From Desulfobacterales bacterium (GTDB lineage Bacteria > Desulfobacterota > Desulfobacteria > Desulfobacterales > SURF-7): DNA of 64,000 nt. Shown piece by piece: positions 9,115 to 18,114 of this stretch. The translations under genes were made by a program, and so were the position numbers. How positions within the stretch are numbered: the first letter of the stretch is position 1; each line of letters begins with the position of its first letter. The notes under the pieces are model-generated. The model made no database searches and had not been told where the DNA came from. It saw only the letters and a list, made by a program, of their open reading frames with translations. The stretch covers positions 1 through 64,000 of the forward strand of contig JANQFQ010000076.1 in the NCBI GenBank assembly GCA_028277765.1, read 5' to 3'.

Positions 9115-9145
9115 CCCCTTGTAACGACAAAACAGGGAGACACTC

Positions 9146-9607
9146 ATGAAAAAATCAAGCAACCTTCACAAAATCCTCGTTATTCACGGCCCAAACCTTA
9201 ACACCCTGGGAAAAAGGGAACCGGAAATATACGGCAGTACTTCTTTAAGTGACATAAACAAGGATATGGCTAAGGACGGTAAACAACTGGGCCTTACAGT
9301 AGAAACCTTTCAGTCAAATAATGAGGGTGATATTGTTGAAAAAATCCAGAAGGCTGCCGGGAAATTCAAAGGCATCGTCATCAATCCAGCGGCTTACACA
9401 CATACCAGCATAGCTATCCGTGACGCCTTACTGTTGCTTGACGTGCCGATAATAGAAATACACCTTTCAAATATTTACAAAAGAGAACCGTTCAGGCACA
9501 AATCCATGGTTGCGGATATCGCCCATGGACAGATTTCAGGCTTTGGTGTTCATGGATACACCTTGGCCTTGGAAGCGATGGCGCGTTTGGTCACGCAAAG
9601 ACGCTAA
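9146..9607 (+). CDS. aroQ: Type II 3-dehydroquinate dehydratase
   Basis: 153 residues, normal for the dodecameric type II enzyme of the shikimate pathway. HGPNLNTLGKREPEIYG includes the catalytic Tyr, NPAAYTHTSIAIRDAL carries the substrate-binding Asn and base region, and IEIHLSNIYKREPFRHKS carries the conserved His and Arg. It begins slightly downstream of rpe with a GGGAGA site. The last residues and the stop codon fall inside a dispersed repeat (9593-9616), so its C terminus was remodelled by that sequence. Confidence 0.95.
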   Translation: MKKSSNLHKILVIHGPNLNTLGKREPEIYGSTSLSDINKDMAKDGKQLGLTVETFQSNNEGDIVEKIQKAAGKFKGIVINPAAYTHTSIAIRDALLLLDVPIIEIHLSNIYKREPFRHKSMVADIAHGQISGFGVHGYTLALEAMARLVTQRR

Positions 9608-9616
9608 GGTGCAAAG
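9593..9616 (+). repeat. Dispersed repeat ACGCAAAGACGCTAAG
   Basis: The 24 bases from 9593 include the aroQ stop codon. The reverse complement of 49295-49318 carries the same unit (GCAAAAAGACGCTAAGGCGC). This family is common in intergenic DNA of environmental bacteria as I know it. Confidence 0.55.
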
Positions 9617-9677
9617 ATTGTTTGGCCGCACTCCGTCGCTAAAGCTATGGATCACAGGCAGACCCGCATAGACATTT

Positions 9678-9745
9678 CGCCACGAATTACACGAAGTGGC
9701 ACAAATTATTTTCACAGAATTTTTAAAACAAAAAATTCTGTGAAA
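9678..9745. repeat. CCACGAATTACACGAA repeat followed by 15-bp perfect hairpin
   Basis: 9678-9709 belongs to the same family as 12379-12410 and 49401-49431. Directly after it, TTTCACAGAATTTTT (9710-9724) and AAAAATTCTGTGAAA (9731-9745) form a perfect inverted repeat with a 6-base loop. The hairpin could act as a terminator for aroQ or the convergent chemoreceptor gene, but it lacks a GC-rich core. Confidence 0.5.
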
Positions 9746-9904
9746 GGCTGCAATCGCTCCGCGATAAAATAACTTTAGGTACTTTCTTATTCGGATTTAA
9801 AATTGTGGGAACAAATAAGACACGATGAGACCTTACACTGTATGTAAAATCAAGTACTGGTTAATACCTTTTATCTGTATACTCCCAGCGTTTATTTCTA
9901 CTAT

Positions 9905-11218
9905 CTAATCTCTTTTCTCTGCGCTCCCCGATTTGACTTTAAACTTATCCACCATTTCCTGAATCATACCAGCCAGGGTCATTAGGTCATCGGCATTTGA
10001 ATTCACTTCAAGACTGCTTTTCAACATCCTTCCAGCGTCGTTGTTTACATTGGAAATATCCCCTGCAATCTTTTCAGAAACAGACAGACTCTGTTCAACA
10101 TTTTTATTTGCATCTTGAATACCGTCAGATGCCTGACTTACATTTCCGGCAATCACTTTTGTGGTTAAGGACTGTTCTTCAACAGCAGAAGCAATACTGG
10201 ACACGATATCATTGCCTTCGTTAATAACCCCGGTTATCTGTGAAATCTCATTAATTGTTCCTTTGGATGTTGTCTGAACACTTTCTATCATCCCTCTAAT
10301 ACTCTGTGTAGCTTCAGAGGTCTGACGGGCCAGTTCTTTTATCTCTCCGGCAACAACAGCAAAACCTTTGCCGGTATCCCCAGCCCGCGCTGCCTCTATG
10401 GTGGCATTTAATGCAAGAAGGTTTGTCTGTTCGGAAATATCTGTAATCGTTTCTGTCACCTTGTTTATCTCCTTTGCTGATGTGCCGAGCTCTTCTACTT
10501 TTGTCGATGTGTTGTTGGCTTGTTGAACCGCCTTTTCCGTTACCTTTTGGGCACGATAAGCATGATTAGATGTCTCGTTTATGGTGGCGGTTGTCTCCTC
10601 AATGGAGCTGGCAACCATGGCGATGTTTACAGCAGCCTGTTCCATTACCGCAGCCACAGCTGACATATTGGTTTTCATCCTGTCTGCTTCTGATGAAACA
10701 CTGTCGGCCCTCTTTGAAGTGTTTTCAGCATTTTCAGACATGCTGGCAGACAAGTCTGTTAGCCTGCCAGCCATTTCAAAGTTATCCTTGGAACTACTTT
10801 TTATGGCATTTACAAGTGTTGAAACTTCTGAAATCATCATATTAAATTTTTTATAAATTTCACCGAATTCATCTTTTGAATCTTCAGACATCTCTCTTGT
10901 AAAGTCGCACTGTGAAAGATCATCAAGACAGTTATTAATCTCTTTAATTGGCCTTATAAAATTTCTCATGAACCAGTTCATTTCAATAAAAGAAACACCG
11001 CCGCCTATAATTGCGCCGGCAATGGCAAGCCGCAGCCATGAAAATTCTATTGCAAACAGGGCTCCTGATCCAATAAAAACCCAGATAACAACAATGTTGA
11101 TCAAAAGCACAAATTTAAACCGGATGGTCCACTTGTAGATAAGATAGCAAATAGAGCAAGCGATAGATGAAGCAACAAGCATAAGACAACATACCATAAC
11201 TATATGCTCCAGATTCAT
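9905..11218 (-). CDS. Methyl-accepting chemotaxis protein without large sensor domain
   Basis: 437 residues. Three closely spaced hydrophobic segments (about 7-28, 33-55, 63-85) are followed by a HAMP-like region (about 90-145) and a long cytoplasmic signalling helix bundle. The tip signature ISEQTNLLALNATIEAARAG and the following GKGFAVVAGEIKELARQ are the hallmarks of chemoreceptors that bind CheW/CheA. There is no periplasmic ligand domain, so any input must come through the membrane segment or a partner. A strong AAGGAGGAG site precedes the start. It is a clear paralogue of the receptor at 34549. No che genes are nearby. Confidence 0.9.
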   Translation of the reverse strand: MNLEHIVMVCCLMLVASSIACSICYLIYKWTIRFKFVLLINIVVIWVFIGSGALFAIEFSWLRLAIAGAIIGGGVSFIEMNWFMRNFIRPIKEINNCLDDLSQCDFTREMSEDSKDEFGEIYKKFNMMISEVSTLVNAIKSSSKDNFEMAGRLTDLSASMSENAENTSKRADSVSSEADRMKTNMSAVAAVMEQAAVNIAMVASSIEETTATINETSNHAYRAQKVTEKAVQQANNTSTKVEELGTSAKEINKVTETITDISEQTNLLALNATIEAARAGDTGKGFAVVAGEIKELARQTSEATQSIRGMIESVQTTSKGTINEISQITGVINEGNDIVSSIASAVEEQSLTTKVIAGNVSQASDGIQDANKNVEQSLSVSEKIAGDISNVNNDAGRMLKSSLEVNSNADDLMTLAGMIQEMVDKFKVKSGSAEKRD

Positions 11219-11396
11219 ATCTTCTCCTCCTTTGTTCTTTGATCAATTACTTCAAGAAGCGATTTCTGCTGGGTGATATAAAACAGACTTACGTATGGTT
11301 GTTAACAATTAAATCAATATCATAATATATTATATATTATTTTGTGCTGCGATCAAGGATATATATAAGGACGTCTTAATAAACAATTTTGCTCAT

Positions 11397-12377
11397 TCAC
11401 AAAAGATTAAACAGCCATCCAGAAATGGTAAACAAGAAAAGTAGTATCAGAAAAAAAATAACCAGCAATTTTACCTTCATTACCTGTTTAAGGAGGATAA
11501 ACTCAGGAAAACTTGCAGCAACTGTACTCATCATAAGGGCAAGCGTTGTCCCCACAGGAAGTCCCTTGAGTAGGAGGCTTTCCGCAACAGGGATCATACC
11601 TGTAGCATTGGAATAAAGCGGGATACCTATAACTACTGCTGACGGCACAGTCCACCATTGCCCTCTGCCAAGAGTACCGGCAATCCAGCCTTCAGGAATA
11701 AAACCGTGAAGGATGGCTCCTGCGCCTACGCCGATAAATACCCATTTCCATATCCGTCCCAATATAGCGCCGAGCTCCTCAGTAGCAAATGTATGGCGTT
11801 CAGCCATGGTAAGTTTTTCTAGCTGAAGTTTTCCGCTCTCCTGGTCGGGTTCTTTTCTTTCAGGGATTGCCTGGGTCACAAGGGGGGTTAAAAACCGTTC
11901 CGCCTTGAGATAATCGAGGATCATCCCTCCAATGATACCAGCGGAGATACCGACAGCAAAATACATAACCGTAAATTTTAAACCGAGTATCCCTCCCAGC
12001 AGCACCACAGCAACCTCATTTATCATGGGAGATGTAATCAAAAACGCCATGGTAATGCCGATAGGGATATGCGCCATTGTAAATCCCAGGAACAAAGGGA
12101 TGCTCGAACAGGAACAAAAAGGTGTTATGGCACCAAATAAAGCGCCAATAAAGTATCCAAAATACCTGTTTTTACCTTTAAGATAATCCCTGACCGCCTC
12201 AACATTTAAAGACGCTCTTAAAAAAGAGATACTGTAGATCATAATGACAAGCAGGGCAAAAATTTTGGTCGTATCTTCCACGAAAAAGTGAAGACTGTGC
12301 CCCAGCCTGCTGTGATGGCTAAACCTGAAAAGATCAAAAACAATCAGGTCTGCCAGTATGGTGAAAATTTTGAACAT
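11397..12377 (-). CDS. ArsP/DUF318-type permease
   Basis: 326 residues with about eight membrane segments. The motif TPFCSCSSIPLFLGF (about 87-101) is the conserved thiol-containing signature of the UPF0718/DUF318 permeases, some of which (ArsP) export trivalent organoarsenicals and others are linked to metal efflux. A soluble basic loop (about 170-205) splits the two halves. The ATG lies one base after a dispersed repeat (12379-12410), and no ribosome site is visible; the N terminus nevertheless fits the family. No ars operon neighbours are present, so the substrate is open. Confidence 0.8.
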   Translation of the reverse strand: MFKIFTILADLIVFDLFRFSHHSRLGHSLHFFVEDTTKIFALLVIMIYSISFLRASLNVEAVRDYLKGKNRYFGYFIGALFGAITPFCSCSSIPLFLGFTMAHIPIGITMAFLITSPMINEVAVVLLGGILGLKFTVMYFAVGISAGIIGGMILDYLKAERFLTPLVTQAIPERKEPDQESGKLQLEKLTMAERHTFATEELGAILGRIWKWVFIGVGAGAILHGFIPEGWIAGTLGRGQWWTVPSAVVIGIPLYSNATGMIPVAESLLLKGLPVGTTLALMMSTVAASFPEFILLKQVMKVKLLVIFFLILLFLFTISGWLFNLL

Positions 12378-12378
12378 C

Positions 12379-12410
12379 TAGCCACGAATGTCACGAATTA
12401 GCACTAATTA
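12379..12410 (+). repeat. TAGCCACGAAT-type dispersed repeat abutting a start codon
   Basis: About 27 of 31 positions match the reverse complement of 49401-49431. Read in the direction of the adjacent gene, both copies end in GTGGCTA and sit 1 base (here) or 11 bases (49443) before an ATG. Confidence 0.65.
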
Positions 12411-12611
12411 TTTTATCTTAACACGTTTTTTAACTTCTAATCTCTCAGCGCTAAACAACGCTCCAGTTTAAATTTCTCTGTAAAGTTTTAAATATTCGAA
12501 TTTCGGTCATTTGAATTTGTTTCGAATTTCGATATTCGGATTTACTATGAATCCAGCTGTATCTCCGCTACGCTTCAACAATTATTCTGAATCCTGCATC
12601 TAGCATAAGTT

Positions 12612-13046
12612 TCAGAATGCTCCCAGCTGACAGGGTGATATCTTCACTCCCTGTTTTTCACATGCGTTTGCCATGTTTTGTTTTGATATCCCGAGTTTAT
12701 CAGCTATATTCCACGTGGCAGCGCATGAGATCCGCCCATCTTCTATAGAAGATTGAATCGCTTCTTCAAGGTCCGGGGACAGTGTGTCAGCCGGTTTTAC
12801 AAGTTTTTTTTCTGGCCCATACCCGAAAAGGCCCAACTGGCACTTTGTCAGTCGGCACTCCAGAAGGTCCATGTTGAGACCGACATCTGTCGGTGAAACA
12901 CCTAAATCTCCTGAGATTATATGGGCTGCAGCGCATGTGATCCGCCCGTTTTTCATTTTTCCCTTAACCGCTTTCGTAATCCGCGGATCAGGTTCGGTCC
13001 CTTCCGGGTGTTTTGCCGAATAATGACCAGCACCATCATGTGCCAT
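12612..13046 (-). CDS. Small protein with two tandem CQLG repeats, unidentified
   Basis: 144 residues, soluble. It consists of two copies of a unit of about 54 residues exactly 70 residues apart: GRITCAA (34-40) and GRISCAA (104-110), then LTKCQLGLF (66-74) and ISPCQLGAF (136-144). Between them lies a helix-turn-helix-like segment (HIISGDLGVSPTDVG; WNIADKLGISKQNMA). Two conserved cysteines per unit suggest metal or redox binding, and the HTH-like middle suggests DNA binding. I recall similar units near molybdenum- or formate-related genes in sulfate reducers but cannot verify this. It stands alone, with a GGAGAAG ribosome site before the ATG. Confidence 0.75.
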   Translation of the reverse strand: MAHDGAGHYSAKHPEGTEPDPRITKAVKGKMKNGRITCAAAHIISGDLGVSPTDVGLNMDLLECRLTKCQLGLFGYGPEKKLVKPADTLSPDLEEAIQSSIEDGRISCAATWNIADKLGISKQNMANACEKQGVKISPCQLGAF

Positions 13047-13340
13047 GATCTTCTCCTTTTATAATATTTTTAACCATCGCTTTTTAACAAATAAAATCCT
13101 AGAAGAGATATACTGTTTCCACAAAAAAATCAAAAACAATCCCTCTACCGCTTGAAGATTTGCAATCATTGGTGTAATAAATTTAAATACCTCTGAATTT
13201 TTTTATATTGTATTCGGACATTTTGTTTAGAGTATTTGAAAATTCAGTTTTCGGATTTGTTTTGGATTTCGTGCTTCGGATTTAAACTTATAAGGACACT
13301 TAACCTGTGGTCCACAAATTCATGCTTAAGGTATTTATCT

Positions 13341-14285
13341 GTGAATAAAAAAAACAAGTTCCTTTATGGTCCTGTCCCGTCCCGCCGCCTGGGTCTCTCC
13401 CTTGGCATTGACATTGTGAATGACAATCTCTGCTCGTATGATTGTGTTTACTGTCAGCTTGGACGGACAAAGAAAAAGACATTAGACAGAAAACCGTATC
13501 TGCCGGTTGAGCCGATAATTAAAGAACTGGTTGAGAAACTCAATTCCAGAGTCAGTGTGGATTATATAACCCTTGCCGGTTCTGGTGAACCAATCCTGAA
13601 CAGCAATATCGGTATACTAATCCATGAGATTAAGAAGCATACGGCTATCCCAGTGGCTGTAATTACAAATGGTTCCCAGTTAAGTGATAAACAGGTACAG
13701 ATTGACTTGTTAGAAGCTGATCTTGTGCTTCCTTCCCTTGACGCCCACGATCAGGCCGGGTTTGAACAGATTAACCGTCCCCATCATGATATCCGGTTTG
13801 AAACCATGCTTAAAGGACTTATAGATTTTTCATCAAAATTCAAAGGTGAGATACGGCTGGAGATCTTAATCCTCGATGGTGTGAATGATACTGAGGCTGA
13901 CGCGTTATTATTCAAACAGCTTACTGAAAAGATAAGTCCTGAAAGAATTCAGATCAATACCGCCATGCGTCCTCCTGCGGAACCGTCAGCCCGGCAGGCA
14001 TCACAGGATTCCCTAAACAAGTTTTGCAGTGTACTCGGAAGCAGTGCAGAAGTAATCGCATCTTTTAAAGGGAAAGAAACTGCTAAAGGCAAATCTGATA
14101 TAAAAAAAGAAATTCAGAACATTCTGGCAAGACGTCCTTGCACGGTTGATGATCTCGCTTCAGGTCTTCAGGTGGACAAGGAAGAGGTTGTAAAGCAGGT
14201 TGAGTCTCTTGTCAGGGAAAATAAAATTCTGAAAGCTGATGAAAATGGCAGGATTTATTATCAGGTTAACCAAGAAAACAAATGA
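13341..14285 (+). CDS. Radical SAM protein (COG0731-like Fe-S oxidoreductase)
   Basis: About 314 residues from the GTG at 13341, where the family N terminus (FLYGPVPSRRLGLSLGID) begins; the open frame runs further up to 13236 but that part is repeat-like. CSYDCVYCQLG holds the CxxxCxxC motif binding the 4Fe-4S cluster and SAM. GSGEPILN and VLPSLDAHDQAGFEQINRP are typical of this family of small radical SAM proteins. The last 70 residues resemble a winged helix. The substrate is unknown. A TAAGG stretch upstream is a weak ribosome site. Confidence 0.85.
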   Translation: MNKKNKFLYGPVPSRRLGLSLGIDIVNDNLCSYDCVYCQLGRTKKKTLDRKPYLPVEPIIKELVEKLNSRVSVDYITLAGSGEPILNSNIGILIHEIKKHTAIPVAVITNGSQLSDKQVQIDLLEADLVLPSLDAHDQAGFEQINRPHHDIRFETMLKGLIDFSSKFKGEIRLEILILDGVNDTEADALLFKQLTEKISPERIQINTAMRPPAEPSARQASQDSLNKFCSVLGSSAEVIASFKGKETAKGKSDIKKEIQNILARRPCTVDDLASGLQVDKEEVVKQVESLVRENKILKADENGRIYYQVNQENK

Positions 14286-14310
14286 AACCAATTAAACTTA
14301 ATGTTGTTAC

Positions 14311-14550
14311 CTATTTCTCCAGGAACTTCAGACCGGTCTTTTCAGCCCACTTTTTTCCCTTTTTGACTGCATCTGCTTTCTCTTTTTTTGTCCAGGAGGA
14401 TGTTTCAATGGCAGACCAGTGGTCGCCTGCCCACTCGCACCTGACCGCTTTCCAGCCTTTCTTGGCCTTATAAAGCGAAATGTGCGATTCAAACAAAGAG
14501 AATGCCGTGGTGTCTCTTAACTCATCCGGGATGTCATCCATATCTGTCAT
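14311..14550 (-). CDS. Conserved-looking small protein, 79 residues
   Basis: A Trp- and Lys-rich soluble protein (KKGWKAVRCEWAGDHW; a tail of KKGKKWAEKTGLKFLEK). It has a protein-like composition and an AAAGGACAGG ribosome site a few bases upstream of the ATG. The opposite-strand frame over the same bases has a poor composition. I do not recognise a family. It is convergent with the radical SAM gene. Confidence 0.65.
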   Translation of the reverse strand: MTDMDDIPDELRDTTAFSLFESHISLYKAKKGWKAVRCEWAGDHWSAIETSSWTKKEKADAVKKGKKWAEKTGLKFLEK

Positions 14551-14625
14551 GATAACCTGTCCTTTGTTCTATGCACTGAGTTATAATTGAAAAAGCAACC
14601 ACCATCTAGAATCCCCGCTAAAAAC

Positions 14626-14698
14626 CAGCGGGATCTACGCTTGTCAGGCTCCGCGTGGTTTCACTACGACTAGCCATCCAGCATCTAGGGCCCAAGTA
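14626..14698. repeat. Dispersed repeat (GATCTACGCTTGTCAGGCTCC family)
   Basis: 14626-14665 matches 20631-20670 with about six differences over 40 bases. It is followed by CATCCAGCATCTAG, the same neighbour it has at 20690, so the two together form one composite intergenic unit. Confidence 0.6.
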
Positions 14699-14710
14699 CT
14701 TTGGTTGTTT

Positions 14711-15778
14711 TTAATTTTTTTCAAGACCCTTCTTAACATACTCAAGGCATTGATCCAGTGCTTCTTTTACCGTTATTACAGGCTCGTACCCAAGATCACG
14801 ACGAGCGTCCTTAATATTAGAAAAGTGTGTAATGCTAACCTTTTCAATTTCTATGGGGAGCATCATGGGCCGGGGAAACTTAAGGCGGAAATGGAGCCAT
14901 TGCCAGATACGCATTATCGGAATCATCAGGCTGCCGGGAATCCAGAATTTTGGGAACTTATATCCAAGCCCTTCAACAAGCGGACGGAAGAATTCAAAAT
15001 TATTTTTTGGTTCATCATCTGTAATAAAATATGCTTTCCCGCAAGCCGGGCTCCCCTCAATCAGGTATTCCGCAGCAAGGAGATGGCCATGCACAAGGTT
15101 GTCAGCATGAGAATTATCCTGTACTGCATTGGGGTTCCCGACCGTCAATATAAATTTGCCGGATGTAACCTCCTCTACAACCCTGTTAATCATTATGCAG
15201 CTGCCAGCCCCATAAATCCCGGCCGGTCGGATGGCGCAGGTCAAAAGACCATCCTCGCCGCTTACCGCCAAGGTTTCTTTTTCCGCAATCATTTTGGTTT
15301 CCGTGTAAAGATCGCTGTAGTTTGTGGAATACGGTGTGTCAGACTGCATGTCAGGCTTTGGATAGCCGTTAAACGTAACATTGTTTGAGCTGGTATACAC
15401 GAGTCGTTTTACGCTGGTCTTATGACAAGCGGTAATAATATTTCTGGTCCCTTCAACATTGATATCATAAGCGTTTTTGCGATACTCTTTTGTTACACCA
15501 CATCCGCCCATAAGGCAGATAGACGCAGCCATATGAAAAACCGTATCCATGCCGTCGCATGCTTTTACCATTTCATCGGCATTTCTTAAATCATAATTCA
15601 CGTATTCAAGGTTGTCATGAGAAAACTGGGGCGGGACAATATCAAGGACTCGCACGTTGCATCCTCGGTCAAGCAGTGCTTTAGAAAGGGCATTGCCTAG
15701 AAATCCAGAACCCCCTGTCACCAAACAGTTTTTCAGTTCCGCTTTTTTAGCTGTTTTCGGGTTCCATTCTTCAGACAT
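14711..15778 (-). CDS. NAD-dependent epimerase/dehydratase of the 3-beta-HSD type
   Basis: 355 residues, extended short-chain dehydrogenase. The N-terminal nucleotide-binding motif is TGGSGFLG (about 21-28), an acidic residue follows beta-2 (VLDIVPP), and the catalytic Tyr-Lys pair is YTETK (about 157-161). The C-terminal half resembles 3-beta-hydroxysteroid dehydrogenase/isomerase relatives, including a hydrophobic region near residue 280 that may associate with membrane. A GGAGAA ribosome site precedes the ATG. It is divergent from the RACo-type gene. Substrate not evident. Confidence 0.85.
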   Translation of the reverse strand: MSEEWNPKTAKKAELKNCLVTGGSGFLGNALSKALLDRGCNVRVLDIVPPQFSHDNLEYVNYDLRNADEMVKACDGMDTVFHMAASICLMGGCGVTKEYRKNAYDINVEGTRNIITACHKTSVKRLVYTSSNNVTFNGYPKPDMQSDTPYSTNYSDLYTETKMIAEKETLAVSGEDGLLTCAIRPAGIYGAGSCIMINRVVEEVTSGKFILTVGNPNAVQDNSHADNLVHGHLLAAEYLIEGSPACGKAYFITDDEPKNNFEFFRPLVEGLGYKFPKFWIPGSLMIPIMRIWQWLHFRLKFPRPMMLPIEIEKVSITHFSNIKDARRDLGYEPVITVKEALDQCLEYVKKGLEKN

Positions 15779-15894
15779 ACAATTCTCCTCTACACCTTAT
15801 ATTTCACTGCAGTCCGGCTGGTTATTGACAAAATCCTGGAAACCATCTGATCCGGATTTCTGTTCAACCAAGGATACCACCAAAAGAATATGTC

Positions 15895-15924
15895 TTAAAA
15901 CACATATAAGTGTCAAGATATAAT
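15895..15924 (+). promoter_or_regulatory. Candidate promoter for the RACo-type gene
   Basis: A perfect TATAAT hexamer at 15919-15924 is preceded by a weak TTAAAA at 15895-15900 with 18-base spacing. It lies in an AT-rich region about 130 bases upstream of the ATG at 16055. Confidence 0.35.
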
Positions 15925-16054
15925 AACATATTACTTTACAAACCACCTTTATATTGTGTTAAAAGAAAGTGTATCAGGTTATATAGTAAATAAGTACTTT
16001 ACGAATAACACTTAATGATGTTGATAATGATTAAACAAATATAGGAGTTGTAAC

Positions 16055-18001
16055 ATGGATTACCATAAAATCAGGTTCCTCCCGCATAACAGGGAAATAA
16101 CCGTCCCTGACAGAGAGATACTTATACGGGCAGCTATGGAAGCGGGCGTTCATGTAAACGCTTCATGTGGCGGTGAGGGAGTCTGCGGAAAATGCCGTGT
16201 ATTGATTGAAGAAGGGACAGTTGAAGACGGCATAACCGAGCAATTGGACAAAGAGGACATAGATAATGGATATAGGCTGGCCTGTAAATCGCTTGTTATT
16301 GGAGATCTTGTTGTCCGGATACCGACCGAGTCAACCGTTGATTCCAGTGTGCTTAACAGACAGCTGACTTCAAGAAGGACGGCAAGAATAAAACAGCCTG
16401 ATTTCAACACCTTAAAAGAAGAAGGGCTTTTTGTCCCACCAGTGGAAAAAATATACCTGGAACTGCCGGAACCAGAAGAGCAGGATAACCAGCCAGATGT
16501 ATCACGACTGGTCAGCAATCTTGCCCAGCAGTATGATGAACATCGGCTGGAGCTTAACCTCCCGGTTATAAGAAAAATACCGGACATCTTAAGAGAGGAC
16601 AATTTCAGAGTTACAGCCACCCTTGAACGGCCCGTGCGTGAAGGGGGCAAGAACAGGATTATCAACGTACAGTCGGGTGATACAACTGACCGTAATTACG
16701 CTATTGCCATGGACATCGGCACAACGACTATATACGGCCAGATGATCGACCTGGTATCTGGCGAAAGTCTATCCCAGTATGGTGATTTTAACGGCCAGAT
16801 CAGTTATGGAGAGGATGTCATCACCAGAATTATGTACGCTGAAAAACCGGGCGGATTAGAAAAGATAAATGCAGTGGTTATTGAAACAATCAACCGGGTA
16901 ATCGAAAAAATAATACAAAAAGCAGCAATCGATCCTGAAAACATATCCGCTATAACTTTAGCCGGCAACACCACCATGACACAGCTGATGCTAAAGGTAA
17001 ACCCCCGTTATATAAGGCGATCACCCTATGTGCCGGCAGCTACCCTATATCCCCCCATTAATGCGGCGGATCTTGGCATGAATCTGGGTACCCATGTGGC
17101 AGCCCTTGTATATCCCCAGGTGTCGAGCTATGTGGGCGGAGATATTGTTGCCGGCGTGATGGGTTCTGGCATGTACCGCACGGAAAAGCTTACCCTGTAT
17201 CTGGATATTGGAACAAATGCCGAGGTTGTCATCGGCAATAAAGACTGGATGGCCTGCGCTGCATGCAGCGCAGGACCCGCGTTTGAAGGGGGAGGCATCA
17301 AATTCGGTATGCGCGCTACAAAAGGGGCTGTCGAAGATTTCTCAATTGATCCGAATACTTTTGAGCCGATGCTCATGACCGTAGGGAATGTAAAGCCAAA
17401 GGGAATTTGCGGTTCCGGGTTGATTACAATGGTCGCGGTCCTGTTTGAAACAGGGATCATCAACAGCCAGGGAAAATTCAACCGAGACCTTGATACAAAC
17501 CGTATCCGGGAAGACAACAATGTATATGAATATGTGCTGGCCCTAAAGGAAGAGACTGGCGTAGACAGGGATATTGTTCTTACAGAAATCGATATAGACA
17601 ATCTCATCCGCGCAAAAGGGTCGATCTACAGCGGATGCATGACTCTCCTTGAAGAGGTCGGGCTGGGCATAACAGATATTGAGCAGATTATCCTTGCTGG
17701 CGGGTTTGGCAGCTATGTTGACCTGGAAAAAGCAATGACCATTGGTCTGCTCCCTGAAATAGATCCAGATAAAGTAACATTTGTCGGAAACGGTTCTCTA
17801 ATGGGAGCTAAAATGAGCTCCCTGACAAACCGTATCCGTCAGGATGTGGCTGAGGTCACAAAAATGATGACCAATTTTGAATTGTCTGAAACCCAATCCT
17901 TTATGGATCATTATGTTGCAGCCCTGTTTCTGCCGCATACAGATATCGGGTTGTTTCCGAAATTGAAAGAACGGCTTGACGTACAAAAAGCAGGTAGATA
18001 A
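16055..18001 (+). CDS. Corrinoid protein reductive activator (RACo-type, DUF4445/ASKHA with 2Fe-2S ferredoxin domain)
   Basis: 648 residues. The N-terminal ferredoxin-like domain holds a 2Fe-2S cluster through C38, C44, C47 and C77. A linker (about 100-205) leads to an ASKHA ATPase domain with phosphate-binding motifs AMDIGTTT and LDIGTNAEVV and a late GGFGSYVDLE. Family members use ATP binding to drive electrons uphill onto inactive Co(II) corrinoid proteins; the Carboxydothermus protein activates the CODH/ACS corrinoid protein. Here the acs operon starts 3 kb downstream on the same strand, so AcsC/AcsD is the likely client. A separate transcript is expected because a subtilase gene lies between. 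An ATAGGAG site precedes the ATG. Confidence 0.9.
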   Translation: MDYHKIRFLPHNREITVPDREILIRAAMEAGVHVNASCGGEGVCGKCRVLIEEGTVEDGITEQLDKEDIDNGYRLACKSLVIGDLVVRIPTESTVDSSVLNRQLTSRRTARIKQPDFNTLKEEGLFVPPVEKIYLELPEPEEQDNQPDVSRLVSNLAQQYDEHRLELNLPVIRKIPDILREDNFRVTATLERPVREGGKNRIINVQSGDTTDRNYAIAMDIGTTTIYGQMIDLVSGESLSQYGDFNGQISYGEDVITRIMYAEKPGGLEKINAVVIETINRVIEKIIQKAAIDPENISAITLAGNTTMTQLMLKVNPRYIRRSPYVPAATLYPPINAADLGMNLGTHVAALVYPQVSSYVGGDIVAGVMGSGMYRTEKLTLYLDIGTNAEVVIGNKDWMACAACSAGPAFEGGGIKFGMRATKGAVEDFSIDPNTFEPMLMTVGNVKPKGICGSGLITMVAVLFETGIINSQGKFNRDLDTNRIREDNNVYEYVLALKEETGVDRDIVLTEIDIDNLIRAKGSIYSGCMTLLEEVGLGITDIEQIILAGGFGSYVDLEKAMTIGLLPEIDPDKVTFVGNGSLMGAKMSSLTNRIRQDVAEVTKMMTNFELSETQSFMDHYVAALFLPHTDIGLFPKLKERLDVQKAGR

Positions 18002-18114
18002 AAAAATAAAATAAAACAGCTTGAAAAGATTAAAGAAATATTATATGTAGAGCCGAACTATAGAGTAACGATCAATAAAAAAACCAAATATAAAACAAAT
18101 AAGGAGTAAGTATA

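Noticed and set aside
14282-14473. Plus-strand 63-residue ORF
   Set aside because: It lies opposite the better 79-residue minus-strand gene; the composition (Phe- and Ser-rich) fits a shadow.
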